A stretch of DNA of 64,000 nucleotides. It comes from Cupriavidus taiwanensis LMG 19424 (GTDB taxonomy: Bacteria > Pseudomonadota > Gammaproteobacteria > Burkholderiales > Burkholderiaceae). Position 1 is the first letter of the stretch, and each line of letters opens with the position of its first letter. The position numbers were made by a program, and so were the translations under genes. The notes beneath the pieces are model-generated. The model was given only the letters and a program-made list of their open reading frames with translations, was not told the DNA's origin and did no database searches. The DNA lies in contig NC_010530.1 of the NCBI RefSeq assembly GCF_000069785.1, forward strand, positions 1,110,001-1,174,000, given 5' to 3'. Below are positions 24,169-34,024 of the stretch, piece after piece.

Positions 24169-24531
24169 GTCGTGTTCTCCGTGGCGCTGGCCTGGCGCGT
24201 GCCTCGGTCGGGTGCGGACTGCGTTGAAGAGGCTTGGGCAGTTCACACGCAGGCAGAAGCGCGCCGGGGGCGCGGGGGCAGGCGCGTGCGGTAAGCGTAG
24301 TGTACGCCGCGTGCGCCGCAAAGGGCAGCATCGTCCCCGGTAGCGGCCGGGCGACAAATCGCCGCACCTTTTGGCGCGCCTGTGCTTGCCGCTCAGGCCA
24401 TTGCTGATGGGGAAATCGTAGCGGAGCAAAGCGAGGCGGAACAGAATCAAATCGATGGAAAAACACCGTATCAGATTGGCGCACTGCAGCAGGCATGAAG
24501 GCTGACAACCGTGGCAGGGAAGTGCATAGTT
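24169..24531. other. 363-bp intergenic region between cioA and the TauE/SafE gene
   Basis: This divergent spacer must hold the cio promoter and that of the exporter. I see no convincing -35/-10 pair and no FNR/ANR box (TTGAT-N4-ATCAA). The only palindrome noted is GCATAGTTATGC (24524-24535), which overlaps the exporter start. No open frame of note. Confidence 0.5.
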
Positions 24532-25332
24532 ATGCGCCCTGTCTCGTCCGCCTTCCGCGTCCTGCCTGTGTCCTTCGATTCCACCTTGCTGATCGTCATT
24601 GCCGGTGCCGCCGTGGCCGGCTTCGTCCAGGGCTTGTCCGGCTTTGCCTTCGGCATGGTGGCGATGTCGTTCTGGGCCTGGGCGATCGAACCGCGGCTGG
24701 CCGCGGCGATGACCGTGTTCGGCGCGCTCACCGGCCAGTTGCTGGCTGCCGCGTCGGTGCGTCGCGGGTTGTCGTGGCGGCGCCTGTGGCCATTCGTCGC
24801 TGGCGGCGTGGCCGGCATCCCGCTGGGCGTGGCGGTGTTGCCGCTGCTGGACGCGCAGTGGTTCAAGGCAATACTGGGCGCGTTCCTGACGCTGTGGTGC
24901 CCGGTGATGCTGATGGCGCGCCGGCTGCCGCATATCGACGTGGGCGGGCGCGTGGCCGACGGCATGGCTGGCGCCGCCGGCGGCGTGATGGGCGGCATCG
25001 GCGGCTTTACCGGCGTGATTCCCACGCTGTGGTGCACGCTGCGCGGCTTCGACAAGGACGAGCAGCGCGCCGTGATCCAGAACTTCAACCTCGCCACGCT
25101 GGCCATGACCATGGCCGCCTATGTTGGCAAGGGCATCGTCACGCGCGAGATGCTGCCCATGTTCCTGGTGGTGGCGCCGGCAATGCTGGTGCCCACGCTG
25201 CTGGGCACCCGGCTTTACCTGGGCATCAGCGAGGCCACCTTCCGCAAGATCGTGCTGACGCTGCTGACGTTGTCAGGGGTGGCGCTGCTGGCTACTTCGG
25301 TGCCCGTGCTGGTGGCGCGCGGCGCGGGCTAG
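24532..25332 (+). CDS. TauE/SafE-type membrane exporter (TSUP family)
   Basis: A 266-residue membrane protein with seven to eight hydrophobic segments. Family features are the repeated N- and C-terminal halves, GFVQGLSGFAFGM near the start and GGVMGGIGGFTGVIPT in the middle. Members export or import sulfite, sulfoacetate or other small organosulfur anions; the substrate here is unknown. The ATG at 24532 was chosen; a GTG seven codons upstream (24511) is the alternative. The 3' end overlaps the convergent LysR gene by 41 bases. Confidence 0.83.
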   Translation: MRPVSSAFRVLPVSFDSTLLIVIAGAAVAGFVQGLSGFAFGMVAMSFWAWAIEPRLAAAMTVFGALTGQLLAAASVRRGLSWRRLWPFVAGGVAGIPLGVAVLPLLDAQWFKAILGAFLTLWCPVMLMARRLPHIDVGGRVADGMAGAAGGVMGGIGGFTGVIPTLWCTLRGFDKDEQRAVIQNFNLATLAMTMAAYVGKGIVTREMLPMFLVVAPAMLVPTLLGTRLYLGISEATFRKIVLTLLTLSGVALLATSVPVLVARGAG

Positions 25333-26263
25333 GTCTCGCCGCGGCCGCCTGGCGCAGGCACGCCAGCAGCTGGTCGGTGCCAATCGATGGCGCGCGTTCG
25401 CGCAGCGTGATGATGCCTACCGGTGGCAGCTCCACCGGCACCTCCATCTTCAGCACTTGCAGGCGGCCCTCCTGCTGCATCGCCAGTGCGGCCGATTCCG
25501 CCATGAAACCCGCAGCGCCGCGCTGGTCGACGAAGGTGGCCTGGGCCAGGTACGAGGAAGTCTCGATCACGTCCTGCGGCGGGTGCAGGCCGTAGCGGAA
25601 GAAGGCCTGCTCGATCTTTACCCGCAGCGAGGCCCACGGCGGCGGCAGCACGCACGGCATCGCGGCGAGATCGGCCCAGCCTGGCCGGTCCTTGCGCGCC
25701 AGCTTGTGGCCGCGCCGCACCACCACCACCATCGGCTCTTCATAGAGCGCTTCGGTCAGCAGGTCCGGCGCCGCATAGCCGGGCTCCAGACGGCCCACGA
25801 TCAGGTCCAGTTCGCGCAGCCGCAGCTTGGGGAGCAAGTGGGTCAGGTCGCCTTCCTCCACCAGCACGGCGGCGTGCGGGTGGCGCTGCTTGAGCACGCC
25901 CACTGACTGTGCCAGCAGCACTGGCAGTGCCGCGCCCATCGAGCCGACGCGGATGCGCCCCGAAGCGCCGCTCTGCACCGCGGCAATCTCGTCGCGGGTC
26001 TGCTCGTACTGAGCCAGCACCGAGCGCGCAAAGCGCACCAGCGACTCGCCGGCGGGCGTGGGCTCGGTGCCGCGGGTGGAGCGCGTGAACAGCGTCAGCC
26101 CCAGCATTTTTTCGACTTCGGTCAGCACCTTGGACACCGCCGGCTGGCTTACCGACAGGAATTCGGCAGTGCGACCGAGATGGCGGAACTCGTCCAGCGC
26201 CACCAGCAGTTGCAGGTGGCGCAGCTTGATATTGGAGCGCAGCGCGCGGTCGATCTGTACCAT
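25292..26263 (-). CDS. LysR-family regulator of the hexarate operon (GbpR/pca-type)
   Basis: A 323-residue LysR protein starting MVQIDRALRSNIKLRHLQLL. The helix-turn-helix includes LSVSQPAVSKVLTEVEKML. The effector domain begins GRIRVGSMGAALPVLLAQSV, a form typical of LysR regulators of sugar-acid and aromatic-acid genes (GbpR, PcaQ group). It is divergent from the Bug receptor/galactarate dehydratase operon, with 143 bases between the starts and two inverted repeats there. Its last 41 bases overlap the end of the exporter gene. Control of the adjacent operon is inferred from position. Confidence 0.87.
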   Translation of the reverse strand: MVQIDRALRSNIKLRHLQLLVALDEFRHLGRTAEFLSVSQPAVSKVLTEVEKMLGLTLFTRSTRGTEPTPAGESLVRFARSVLAQYEQTRDEIAAVQSGASGRIRVGSMGAALPVLLAQSVGVLKQRHPHAAVLVEEGDLTHLLPKLRLRELDLIVGRLEPGYAAPDLLTEALYEEPMVVVVRRGHKLARKDRPGWADLAAMPCVLPPPWASLRVKIEQAFFRYGLHPPQDVIETSSYLAQATFVDQRGAAGFMAESAALAMQQEGRLQVLKMEVPVELPPVGIITLRERAPSIGTDQLLACLRQAAAARPSPRRAPPARAPK

Positions 26264-26277
26264 GCCCGCAGTCTAGC

Positions 26278-26316
26278 TAACCATAAGGTTATGAAGCAAT
26301 GCCAATTAGCGATTGG
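26278..26316. promoter_or_regulatory. two inverted repeats in the LysR/hexarate operon control region
   Basis: TAACC-ATAA-GGTTA at 26278-26291 and CCAAT-TAGCG-ATTGG at 26302-26316. They sit 15-50 bases upstream of the lysR start. LysR proteins usually bind T-N11-A inverted repeats here, and both fit a regulator site. Only one may be genuine. Confidence 0.45.
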
Positions 26317-26406
26317 ATTGTTATGGCTTGCGCCGACAGAATGCGGGCATGACGAGGCTGGCAGCGCCGGCTCCGCCGATAATCAAAACATCGGAGACAC
26401 CCGCAA

Positions 26407-27411
26407 ATGACTGAAGCATTCCCCATCGATGCCAAGCGCCGCCGCCTGCTCATCGGAGCCGCCGCGGGTGCCGCCGGCGTGCTGCTGCCGGCCACGCGGG
26501 CGCTGGCCGACCAGTACCCCGAGCGCCCCATCACCTTTATCTGCCCGTGGCCGGTGGGCGGCACCGCCGACCAGTCGATGCGCGCGCTGTGCCAGGTGGC
26601 CGGCGGCATCCTGAAGCAGTCGATCGTGGTGGAGAACCGTGCCGGCGCGTCCGGCATGATCGGCACCAAAGCCCTGGCGCGTGCCAACCCCGACGGCTAT
26701 ACCATCGGCCAGATCCCGATCTCGGTCACCCGGTTCTCCCAGCTCGGCATGCTGCAGCTCGACCCACGCACAGAGCTGACCTACCTGGCCCGCACCTCGG
26801 GACAGACCTTCGGCATCGCGGTCCCTGCCAACTCGCGCTACAAGACGCTGCAGGACGTGGTGGCCGCCGCCAAGGCCAGCCCCGGCAAGATCACCTATGC
26901 GCACGCCGGCATCGGCGGCGCCACCCATGTCGGCATGGAGCAGTTCGCGCTGGCCGCGGGCATACAGTTCAATGCCATCGCCTACAAGGGCGGTGCGGCC
27001 GCGCTGCAGGACGTGCTGGCCGGGCAAGTGGAGCTGCTCGCCGATTCCAGCTCATGGGCGCCGCACGTCGAAGCCGGCAAGCTGCGCCTGCTGGCAACGT
27101 GGGGCGAACAGCGCGCGACCCGCTTCAAGGACACGCCCACGCTCAAGGAGCTGGGCTACAACGTGGTGGTGGAAGCCCCCAACGGCATCGGCGCGCCCAA
27201 GGGCCTGCCGCCCGCCGTGGAGAAAAAGCTGCGCGACGCCTTCCGCGCCGCGGTCGCCAGCAACGAGTTCAAGCAGGTCGCGGCGCGGCTGGACGCGCCC
27301 GTGATGTACCTGGACGGGCCCGACTACAAGAAGTACGTCGCCAGCGTCTATGAACAGGAAACCCAGCTGATCCAGCGCCTCAAGCTGAAAGAACTGCTGC
27401 AGCAAAGCTGA
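26407..27411 (+). CDS. Bug/TctC-type periplasmic solute-binding protein
   Basis: A 334-residue tripartite tricarboxylate transporter receptor. A twin-arginine-like signal (KRRRLLIGAAAG) covers residues 1-36, with cleavage expected after RALA. The mature protein opens YPERPITFICPWPVGGTADQ, the standard Bug motif, and has VVENRAGASGMIG and the ligand loop YAHAGIGGATHVGMEQ. No TctA/TctB membrane genes are in this window, so it must work with a transporter encoded elsewhere or as a sensor. It begins the hexarate operon and overlaps the next ATG by one base. Confidence 0.92.
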   Translation: MTEAFPIDAKRRRLLIGAAAGAAGVLLPATRALADQYPERPITFICPWPVGGTADQSMRALCQVAGGILKQSIVVENRAGASGMIGTKALARANPDGYTIGQIPISVTRFSQLGMLQLDPRTELTYLARTSGQTFGIAVPANSRYKTLQDVVAAAKASPGKITYAHAGIGGATHVGMEQFALAAGIQFNAIAYKGGAAALQDVLAGQVELLADSSSWAPHVEAGKLRLLATWGEQRATRFKDTPTLKELGYNVVVEAPNGIGAPKGLPPAVEKKLRDAFRAAVASNEFKQVAARLDAPVMYLDGPDYKKYVASVYEQETQLIQRLKLKELLQQS

Positions 27412-28958
27412 TGTCGCGCGAAGGCCAAGACCCAGTGAATCCCAATCCCGTCATCCGGCTGCATCCCAGCGACAACGTGCTGGTGGCGCGCAGCGAGCTC
27501 GGCCTGGGCCAGCAGCTGGCCGATCCCGCGGTGCGCGTGCGCGCCCAGGTGCCGGCCGGCCACAAGATCGCGGCCTGCGCCATCGCGGCCGGCACGCCGG
27601 TGCGCAAGTTCGACACCGTCATCGGCGTGGCCGCGCGCGATATCGCGCCGGGCGACCACGTGCATGCGCACAACCTGACGCTGGTCGACTTCTATCGCGA
27701 TCCGGCCTTCTGCCAGGATGTGCGTCCGGTGGACTACGTGCCGGAGGCGCAGCGCGCCACCTTCAACGGCTTTGTGCGCGCGGATGGCCGCGTCGGCACG
27801 CGCAATTTCATCGGCATCCTGTCGTCGGTCAATTGCTCGTCCACCGTAATCCGCCAGATTGCGGCGCATTTCACGCCGCAGCGGCTCGCCGAGTATCCGA
27901 ATGTCGATGGCGTGGTCGCCTTTGCGCAGACCAGCGGCTGCGGCATGTCGTCGCCCAGCGAGCATTTCGACGTGCTGCGCCGCACGCTGGCCGGCTATGC
28001 GCGCCATCCCAATCTCGCCGGCGTGCTGATCGTGGGGCTGGGCTGCGAGCGCAACCAGGTCGCGTCGCTGGTGGAGTCCCAAGGCCTGGAGCCGGGGCCC
28101 GCAGTGCATACGCTGGTGATGCAGGATACCGGCGGCACGCGCGCTACCATCGCGGCGGGAATCCGCGCGATCGAATCGATGCTGCCGGCAGCCAGCGCCG
28201 CGGTGCGCCAGCCGGTGCCCGCCAGCCACCTGAAGATCGGACTGGAGTGCGGCGGCTCCGACGGCTTTTCCGGGATCAGCGCCAACCCGGCGCTGGGTGC
28301 GGCCATGGACATCCTGGTGCGCCATGGCGGCACCGCGATCCTGTCCGAGACCCCGGAGATCCACGGCGTGGAGTTCATGCTGACCCGCCGCGCGGTCACG
28401 CCGGAAGTCGGGCAGAAGCTGCTGGACCGGCTGGCCTGGTGGGAGCGCTACACGGCGGGCCACAACGCGCAGTTCAACGGCGTGGTCGGTCATGGCAACC
28501 AGCAGGGCGGCCTGGCCAATATCTTCGAGAAGTCGCTGGGCTCGGCCATGAAAGGCGGCACCACGCCGCTGCAGGCGGTGTACGAGTACGCCGAGCCGAT
28601 CGACCAGGCCGGCTTTGTGTTCATGGACTCGCCGGGTTATGACCCGGTGGCCGTGACCGGCCAGATCGCCAGCGGTGCCAACCTGATCTGCTTTACCACC
28701 GGGCGCGGCTCGATGTTCGGCTCCAAGCCGGCGCCGACGATCAAGCTGGCCTCGAATTCCGCGATGTACCACCGGCTCGAAGAAGACATGGACATCAACT
28801 GCGGCCTGGTGCTCGACGGCGAGCTGAGCGTGCCGCAGATGGGCCAGCGGATCTTCGAACACATCCTGCGCGCGGCCTCGGGCGAGCCGACCAAGAGCGA
28901 GCTGCTCGGCCTTGGCGACAACGAATTCGTGCCCTGGCACCTCGGCATCGTCAGCTGA
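27411..28958 (+). CDS. garD: galactarate/altronate dehydratase family enzyme (GarD/UxaA)
   Basis: A 515-residue iron-dependent sugar-acid dehydratase. The N-terminal SAF-like domain (about 12-95) contains LHPSDNVLVA and IAPGDHVHAHNL. The catalytic domain has VGTRNFIGILSSVNCSSTV, the Cys-containing QTSGCGMSS, GLGCERNQ, and GLECGGSDGFSGISANP. The expected reaction is dehydration of galactarate or a similar hexarate to 5-keto-4-deoxy-glucarate. An in-frame GTG at 27435 matches the usual N-terminus and could be the start. The aldolase and dehydrogenase downstream complete a degradation route. Confidence 0.9.
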   Translation: MSREGQDPVNPNPVIRLHPSDNVLVARSELGLGQQLADPAVRVRAQVPAGHKIAACAIAAGTPVRKFDTVIGVAARDIAPGDHVHAHNLTLVDFYRDPAFCQDVRPVDYVPEAQRATFNGFVRADGRVGTRNFIGILSSVNCSSTVIRQIAAHFTPQRLAEYPNVDGVVAFAQTSGCGMSSPSEHFDVLRRTLAGYARHPNLAGVLIVGLGCERNQVASLVESQGLEPGPAVHTLVMQDTGGTRATIAAGIRAIESMLPAASAAVRQPVPASHLKIGLECGGSDGFSGISANPALGAAMDILVRHGGTAILSETPEIHGVEFMLTRRAVTPEVGQKLLDRLAWWERYTAGHNAQFNGVVGHGNQQGGLANIFEKSLGSAMKGGTTPLQAVYEYAEPIDQAGFVFMDSPGYDPVAVTGQIASGANLICFTTGRGSMFGSKPAPTIKLASNSAMYHRLEEDMDINCGLVLDGELSVPQMGQRIFEHILRAASGEPTKSELLGLGDNEFVPWHLGIVS

Positions 28959-28991
28959 GCGCGCGCCACCCATCTCTTCCCACAGATATCG

Positions 28992-30464
28992 ATGCTGAAG
29001 CTTTCCGAGCCCACGCTGCTGCGCAGCCAGAACCTGATTGACGGCCAATGGCGCGATGCCAGCCTGGGTATGCGCTTTGCCGTGACCGATCCGGCCACCG
29101 CGGAGGCCTTCGCCAGCGTGGCCGACAGCGATGCCGGCGATGCCAGCCTTGCCGTCGACGCCGCCGCCGCGGCCTTTCCGGCCTGGAGCCGCCGGCCCGC
29201 GCGCGAACGCGCCCAGCTGCTCAAGCGCTGGCATGCGTTGATCCTCGCGCACGAGGACGACCTGGCGCGCATCATTTCGACCGAACAGGGCAAGCCCTTG
29301 AAGGAAGCGCGCGGCGAAGTGCAATATGGCGCGTCGTACGTGGAGTGGTTTGCCGAGGAAGCCACGCGCATCTGCGGCGACATCGTCGCCGAGGCCGTGC
29401 CGGGCCGCAAGCTGCTGGTGCTGAAGGAACCGGTGGGCGTGGTCGCCGCCGTCACGCCCTGGAACTTCCCGCTGGCGATGATCGCCCGCAAGATCGCGCC
29501 CGCGCTGGCCGCGGGATGTACGGTGGTGGCCAAGCCCGCCGAGGATACCCCGCTGACCGCGTTGGCGCTGGCAGGGCTGGCGCAACAGGCCGGCATGCCG
29601 AAGGGCGTCGTCAACATCGTCACGGCCTCGCGCGAGCACACGCCCGGCGTGGTCGATGCCTGGCTGGCGGACAGCCGCGTGCGCAAGGTCACGTTCACCG
29701 GCTCCACGCCGGTCGGCAAGCACCTGGCGCGCGAATCCGCGGCAACGCTGAAGAAGCTCTCGCTGGAACTGGGGGGAAACGCGCCGTTCATCGTCTTCGA
29801 CGATGCCGACCTGGATGCCGCGGTCGATGGCCTGATGGCGTCCAAGTTCCGCAACGGCGGGCAGACCTGCGTGTGCCCGAACCGCGTCTATGTGCATGAC
29901 ACAGTGCACGACGCATTCGTCGAACGCCTGGCACAGCGCGTCGGCGCGCTCCATGTCGGCCCGGCAACCGAAGACGCCGCACAGATCGGCCCGATGATCA
30001 ATGCGCGCGCCGTCGACAAGATTGCGCGCCATGTCGAGGATGCGGTCGCCAGGGGCGCGCGCGTGGTCACCGGTGGCAAGCGCGTGCGCCGCGCCGACGG
30101 CCCGAATTACTATGCGCCGACGGTACTGGTCGGTGCCACCCCCGCGATGGCGCTGTCGTGCGAAGAGACCTTCGGCCCGGTCGCGCCGATCTTCCGTTTC
30201 CGCGACGAAGCCGAGGTGATCCGCGACGCCAACGACACCCCGTTCGGCCTGGCCGCTTATTTCTACTCCAGCGACGTCCGCCGCATCTGGCGCGTGGCCC
30301 AGGCACTGGAGACCGGCATGATCGGCATCAACGAAGGCGCGATCGCGGCCGAGGCGGCACCGTTCGGCGGCGTCAAGGAATCCGGCTACGGGCGTGAAGG
30401 CTCGCGCCACGGCCTGGACGATTACATGCATACCAAGTACCTTTGCCAGGGCCAGCTAGGCTGA
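28992..30464 (+). CDS. NAD(P)-dependent semialdehyde dehydrogenase (ALDH superfamily)
   Basis: A 490-residue aldehyde dehydrogenase of the succinate-semialdehyde type. Markers are [21 protein letters not shown], the cofactor loop [11 protein letters not shown], the general-base Glu in LELGGNAPF, and the catalytic Cys in [11 protein letters not shown]. In this operon it may oxidise 2-ketoglutarate semialdehyde or tartronate/succinate semialdehyde from hexarate breakdown; the exact aldehyde cannot be read. Length is typical (about 480-490). Confidence 0.88.
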   Translation: MLKLSEPTLLRSQNLIDGQWRDASLGMRFAVTDPATAEAFASVADSDAGDASLAVDAAAAAFPAWSRRPARERAQLLKRWHALILAHEDDLARIISTEQGKPLKEARGEVQYGASYVEWFAEEATRICGDIVAEAVPGRKLLVLKEPVGVVAAVTPWNFPLAMIARKIAPALAAGCTVVAKPAEDTPLTALALAGLAQQAGMPKGVVNIVTASREHTPGVVDAWLADSRVRKVTFTGSTPVGKHLARESAATLKKLSLELGGNAPFIVFDDADLDAAVDGLMASKFRNGGQTCVCPNRVYVHDTVHDAFVERLAQRVGALHVGPATEDAAQIGPMINARAVDKIARHVEDAVARGARVVTGGKRVRRADGPNYYAPTVLVGATPAMALSCEETFGPVAPIFRFRDEAEVIRDANDTPFGLAAYFYSSDVRRIWRVAQALETGMIGINEGAIAAEAAPFGGVKESGYGREGSRHGLDDYMHTKYLCQGQLG

Positions 30465-30499
30465 AGCGCCAGGCGCATCCTCTTCGCACAGGAATTCCC

Positions 30500-31306
30500 A
30501 TGCCCGCAAACAATCCCTTCAAGACCGCACTGGCCGCGCGCCAGGCGCAGATCGGCCTGTGGCTGTCGATGGCGACGCCGTACCTGGCCGAAGTCTCGGC
30601 CACCGCCGGCTTTGACTGGCTGCTGATCGACGGCGAGCACGCGCCCAACGACCTGCGCTCGACGCTGCAGGCGCTGCAAGCCGTGGCGCCGTACCCGGTC
30701 CAGCCGGTGGTGCGCGCCGTGGCCGGCGAAGTGCCGCTGATCAAGCAGTTGCTAGATATCGGCGCGCGCAGCCTGCTGGTGCCGATGGTGGATACCGCCG
30801 AGCAGGCGCGCGCGTTGGTCAGCGCCACGCGCTACCCGCCGAATGGCATCCGCGGCGTGGGCAGCGCGATTGCGCGCGCATCGCAGTGGAGCGCCCGTAC
30901 CGATTACCTCGACGTGGCCGACGACGAAATCTGCCTGCTGGTGCAGGCCGAAACCGTCACCGCGCTGCAGAACCTGGAAGCGATCTGCGCGGTGGACGGC
31001 GTCGACGGCGTCTTCATCGGCCCGGCCGACCTGGCCGCGTCGATGGGCTACCGCGGCCGCCCCGGCCATCCGGACGTGCAGGCCGCCATCGAAGGCGCGA
31101 TGCGCACCATCATCGCCAGCGGCAAGGCCGCCGGCACGCTCACGTCGGACCCCGCGCTCGCGCGCCGCTACCTCGACCTGGGCTGCACCTTCGTCGCCAC
31201 GGGCGTGGACGTGATGCTGTATGCCAATGCCGCGCGCAAGCTGGCTGCTTCGTTCCGTGAGCCGCAGGCAGACGCAGGTACCGGCAAGCCTTCAGCCGCG
31301 TACTGA
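30500..31306 (+). CDS. HpcH/HpaI-family aldolase (2-keto-3-deoxy-glucarate aldolase type)
   Basis: A 268-residue class II pyruvate aldolase. The N-terminus reads [18 protein letters not shown], the catalytic region [15 protein letters not shown], and the metal ligands lie in [14 protein letters not shown] (Glu) and [14 protein letters not shown] (Asp). Relatives such as GarL cleave 5-keto-4-deoxy-glucarate to pyruvate and tartronate semialdehyde, which fits a gene two places after garD. HpaI-type activity on aromatic-derived keto acids is the alternative. Ribosome binding site AGGAA. Confidence 0.9.
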   Translation: MPANNPFKTALAARQAQIGLWLSMATPYLAEVSATAGFDWLLIDGEHAPNDLRSTLQALQAVAPYPVQPVVRAVAGEVPLIKQLLDIGARSLLVPMVDTAEQARALVSATRYPPNGIRGVGSAIARASQWSARTDYLDVADDEICLLVQAETVTALQNLEAICAVDGVDGVFIGPADLAASMGYRGRPGHPDVQAAIEGAMRTIIASGKAAGTLTSDPALARRYLDLGCTFVATGVDVMLYANAARKLAASFREPQADAGTGKPSAAY

Positions 31307-31331
31307 CCCGACTTTCCTTCGCCTTATCGCC

Positions 31332-32777
31332 ATGACCGCCGAGCTACCCACCCCAGACACCACCTTGCGCGCGATGCAGGCCATCGTCGGCGCCAACGCC
31401 TGCCGCAGTGGCGACGCCGATACGCAGGCCTACGTCACAGACTACCGCGGCATCTATCGCGGCCAGGCGCAGGTGGTGGTGCTGCCGGCTTCGACGGAAG
31501 AAGTCAGCCGCGTGCTGCAGTGGTGCCATGCGCAGCGCGTGCCGGTGGTGCCGCAGGGCGGCAATACCTCTTTGATGGGTGGCGCCGTGCCGGATGACAG
31601 CGGCACCGCCGTGGTCGTCAACCTGAGCCGCATGAACCGCGTACTGGCCATCGACCCGGTCAACGACACCATGACCGTGCAGGCCGGCGTTACGCTGAGC
31701 GCGGCTCGCAGCGCCGCCGAGGCGGAACAGCGCCTGTTCCCGCTGCGCATCGGCTCGGAAGGCTCGTGCCAGATCGGCGGCAACCTGTCGACCAATGCCG
31801 GCGGCACCGCGGTGCTGCGGTACGGCAATATGCGCGACCTGGTGCTGGGCCTCGAGGTGGTGCTGCCCGATGGCCGCATCTACTCGTCGCTGCGCGGACT
31901 GCGCAAGGACAACACCGGTTACGACCTGAAGCAACTGTTCGTCGGCGCGGAAGGCACGCTCGGCATCATTACCGGCGCCGTGCTCAAGCTGATGCCCCAG
32001 CCGCGCAGCAGCGCCGTGGCCTTTGTCGCCGTGCCGGATCCCGCCGCCGCCGTGGCCTTGCTCGGCGAAGCCAAGCGCCTGTCCGGCCAGGCCGTGACCG
32101 CATTCGAGCTGATCTCGCGGCCCGCGCTGGACCTTGTGCTGGAATACCTCGGCAACATTGCGTCGCCCCTGCAGGAGCGGCACGACTGGATGGTGCTGGT
32201 CGAGCTGACTTCCGGCACCGACGCCGAAAGCCTCAATGCCACGCTGATGGAGATCCTCGAATCCGGCTTCAGCCAAGGCCTGGTGCTGGACGCCGCCGTG
32301 GCCGCCAGCCTGTCCGACGCACAGACCTTCTGGCGTATCCGCGAAGAGATTTCCGACGCCCAGACCCGCACCGGCGGCAGCATCAAATGCGATGTCTCGG
32401 TGCCGCTGTCGCGTATCGCCGCGTTCGTGGAAGAGGCATCGGCCAGAGTGTTGGAGCTGGTGCCCGATGCCCGCATGGTGATCTACGGCCATATGGGCGA
32501 CGGCAACGTCCACTTCAATCCGCTGCGGCCGAAAGACCAGCCCGCCCGGGACTTCCTGACGCAATGGTATGAACCGGTCTCCGCGCTGGTTGACGGCATG
32601 GCCCACGCGGAAAACGGCTCGATCTCCGCCGAGCACGGCATCGGCGTGGCCAAGCGCGACGACCTGACGCGCTACAAGTCGCAGGTCGAACTGGAACTGA
32701 TGTGGCAGGTGAAGCAGGCACTGGATCCGCTCAACCTGCTCAATCCGGGCAAGGTGCTGCCCGCGCCGGGGCGCTAG
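31332..32777 (+). CDS. FAD-linked 2-hydroxyacid dehydrogenase (GlcD/D2HGDH family)
   Basis: A 481-residue flavoprotein. The FAD-binding PCMH domain (about 40-220) contains PQGGNTSLMGGAVP and GSCQIGGNLSTNAGG. The C-terminal domain has GHMGDGNVHFN and AEHGIGVAKR, the metal-binding His motifs of the D-lactate/D-2-hydroxyglutarate/glycolate oxidase family, and ends PLNLLNPGKVLP. It probably passes electrons from a 2-hydroxyacid intermediate to the respiratory chain. It closes the hexarate operon, 25 bases after the aldolase. The particular hydroxyacid (glycerate, 2-hydroxyglutarate, lactate) is unknown. Confidence 0.88.
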   Translation: MTAELPTPDTTLRAMQAIVGANACRSGDADTQAYVTDYRGIYRGQAQVVVLPASTEEVSRVLQWCHAQRVPVVPQGGNTSLMGGAVPDDSGTAVVVNLSRMNRVLAIDPVNDTMTVQAGVTLSAARSAAEAEQRLFPLRIGSEGSCQIGGNLSTNAGGTAVLRYGNMRDLVLGLEVVLPDGRIYSSLRGLRKDNTGYDLKQLFVGAEGTLGIITGAVLKLMPQPRSSAVAFVAVPDPAAAVALLGEAKRLSGQAVTAFELISRPALDLVLEYLGNIASPLQERHDWMVLVELTSGTDAESLNATLMEILESGFSQGLVLDAAVAASLSDAQTFWRIREEISDAQTRTGGSIKCDVSVPLSRIAAFVEEASARVLELVPDARMVIYGHMGDGNVHFNPLRPKDQPARDFLTQWYEPVSALVDGMAHAENGSISAEHGIGVAKRDDLTRYKSQVELELMWQVKQALDPLNLLNPGKVLPAPGR

Positions 32778-32935
32778 CTTATGGGCGTGGCAAGCGACGG
32801 AACGCGGGGAGGGGGCGCGTAGCAGGAATCGCCCATCTGGGCTAAGGTGTCAGCTATCCAGAACGCAGCCGGGCCGGGGCATCGCTGCCCCCCGCCACGG
32901 CGCACAGCACGGCCGGCCCACCGGCCCAGACACCG

Positions 32936-34024
32936 ATGACCGCCCAATCTCCCGACATCGCGCTCGCAGCTGCCTCCATCTCCATCGAAAAGCCCGAACT
33001 CGACTACCCCTGCGGCGATGCCCCCGAACCTGGTCGTGCGCGGGAAGTCGCACCCGGCGTACTGTGGCTGCGCATGCCGATGCCGCTGGGGCTCAACCAT
33101 ATCAACCTGTGGGCCATCCGCGACGGCAGCGGCTGGGCCGCGGTCGATGCCGGCCTGCAGACCCCGGAAACCGCGCAGGCCTGGCGCGCGCTGTTTGCCG
33201 GTGGCGGCGCGCTGGAAGGCGGCCTGACCCGCCTGTTCGTGACGCATATGCATCCGGACCACATCGGCATGGCCGGATGGCTCACCGGCAAGTTCGACTG
33301 CCAGCTCTGGATGACCCGGCTCGAATACCTGATGTGCCGCGTGCTCGCCGCCGACACCGGCCGCGCCGCGCCTGACGACGCCATCGCGTTCTATCGCAAG
33401 GCCGGCTGGGATGACGAGGCGATCGAGGTGTACCGCACCCGCTTCGGCGGCTTCGGCAAGTACGTGCATGCCTTGCCCGAGAGCTTCCGCCGGCTGTCCG
33501 ACGGCGATACCGTCCGCATCGGCGCCCACGACTGGCAAGTCATCGTCGGCACCGGCCACTCCCCCGAACATGCCTGCCTGTACTGCCCCGCATTGAAGCT
33601 GCTGGTATCCGGCGACCAGGTGCTGCCGCGCATCTCGTCCAACGTATCCGTGTTCCCCACCGAGCCCGACGCCGACCCGATGGCCGACTGGCTGGCCTCG
33701 CTCGACAAGGTCCGCGCCGCCGTGCCAGACGATGTGCTGGTGCTGCCGGCGCACAACGAACCGTTCCGCGGTCTGCACGCACGGATCGACTATCTGCGCG
33801 CCAGCCAGATGCAGGCGCTGGACCGCCTGCGCGGCGCGCTGGCCGAACCCCGGCGGGCGGTGGATGTGTTTGGGGAATTGTTCTCGCGGCCGATTACGGG
33901 GAGTGGCGGGCTGCTGGGGATGGCGACGGGGGAGAGCATTGCGCATCTGAACTACTTGCTGGCGCGGGGGGAGGCGGTGCGGGAGGTGGGGGCGGGCGGA
34001 TGCTACTGGTATCGGATGCGTTGA
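32936..34024 (+). CDS. MBL-fold metallohydrolase
   Basis: A 362-residue metallo-beta-lactamase-fold protein. The binuclear-metal motif THMHPDHIGMAG has His104, His106, Asp108 and His109. A second His lies in GTGHSPEH, the bridging Asp in SGDQVLP, and a final His in LPAHNEPF. This matches hydroxyacylglutathione hydrolase-like and quinolone-signal-like hydrolases with an added C-terminal helical domain (about 270-362). No signal peptide. It stands alone between the hexarate operon and the AT-rich capsule upstream region. Substrate unknown. Confidence 0.85.
   Translation: MTAQSPDIALAAASISIEKPELDYPCGDAPEPGRAREVAPGVLWLRMPMPLGLNHINLWAIRDGSGWAAVDAGLQTPETAQAWRALFAGGGALEGGLTRLFVTHMHPDHIGMAGWLTGKFDCQLWMTRLEYLMCRVLAADTGRAAPDDAIAFYRKAGWDDEAIEVYRTRFGGFGKYVHALPESFRRLSDGDTVRIGAHDWQVIVGTGHSPEHACLYCPALKLLVSGDQVLPRISSNVSVFPTEPDADPMADWLASLDKVRAAVPDDVLVLPAHNEPFRGLHARIDYLRASQMQALDRLRGALAEPRRAVDVFGELFSRPITGSGGLLGMATGESIAHLNYLLARGEAVREVGAGGCYWYRMR

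Noticed and set aside
27348..30431. A 1027-codon open frame on the minus strand across garD and the semialdehyde dehydrogenase
   Set aside because: It is antisense to two well-recognised enzymes, has His/Arg/Gly-rich composition with no family features, and is the usual mirror frame of GC-rich genes.
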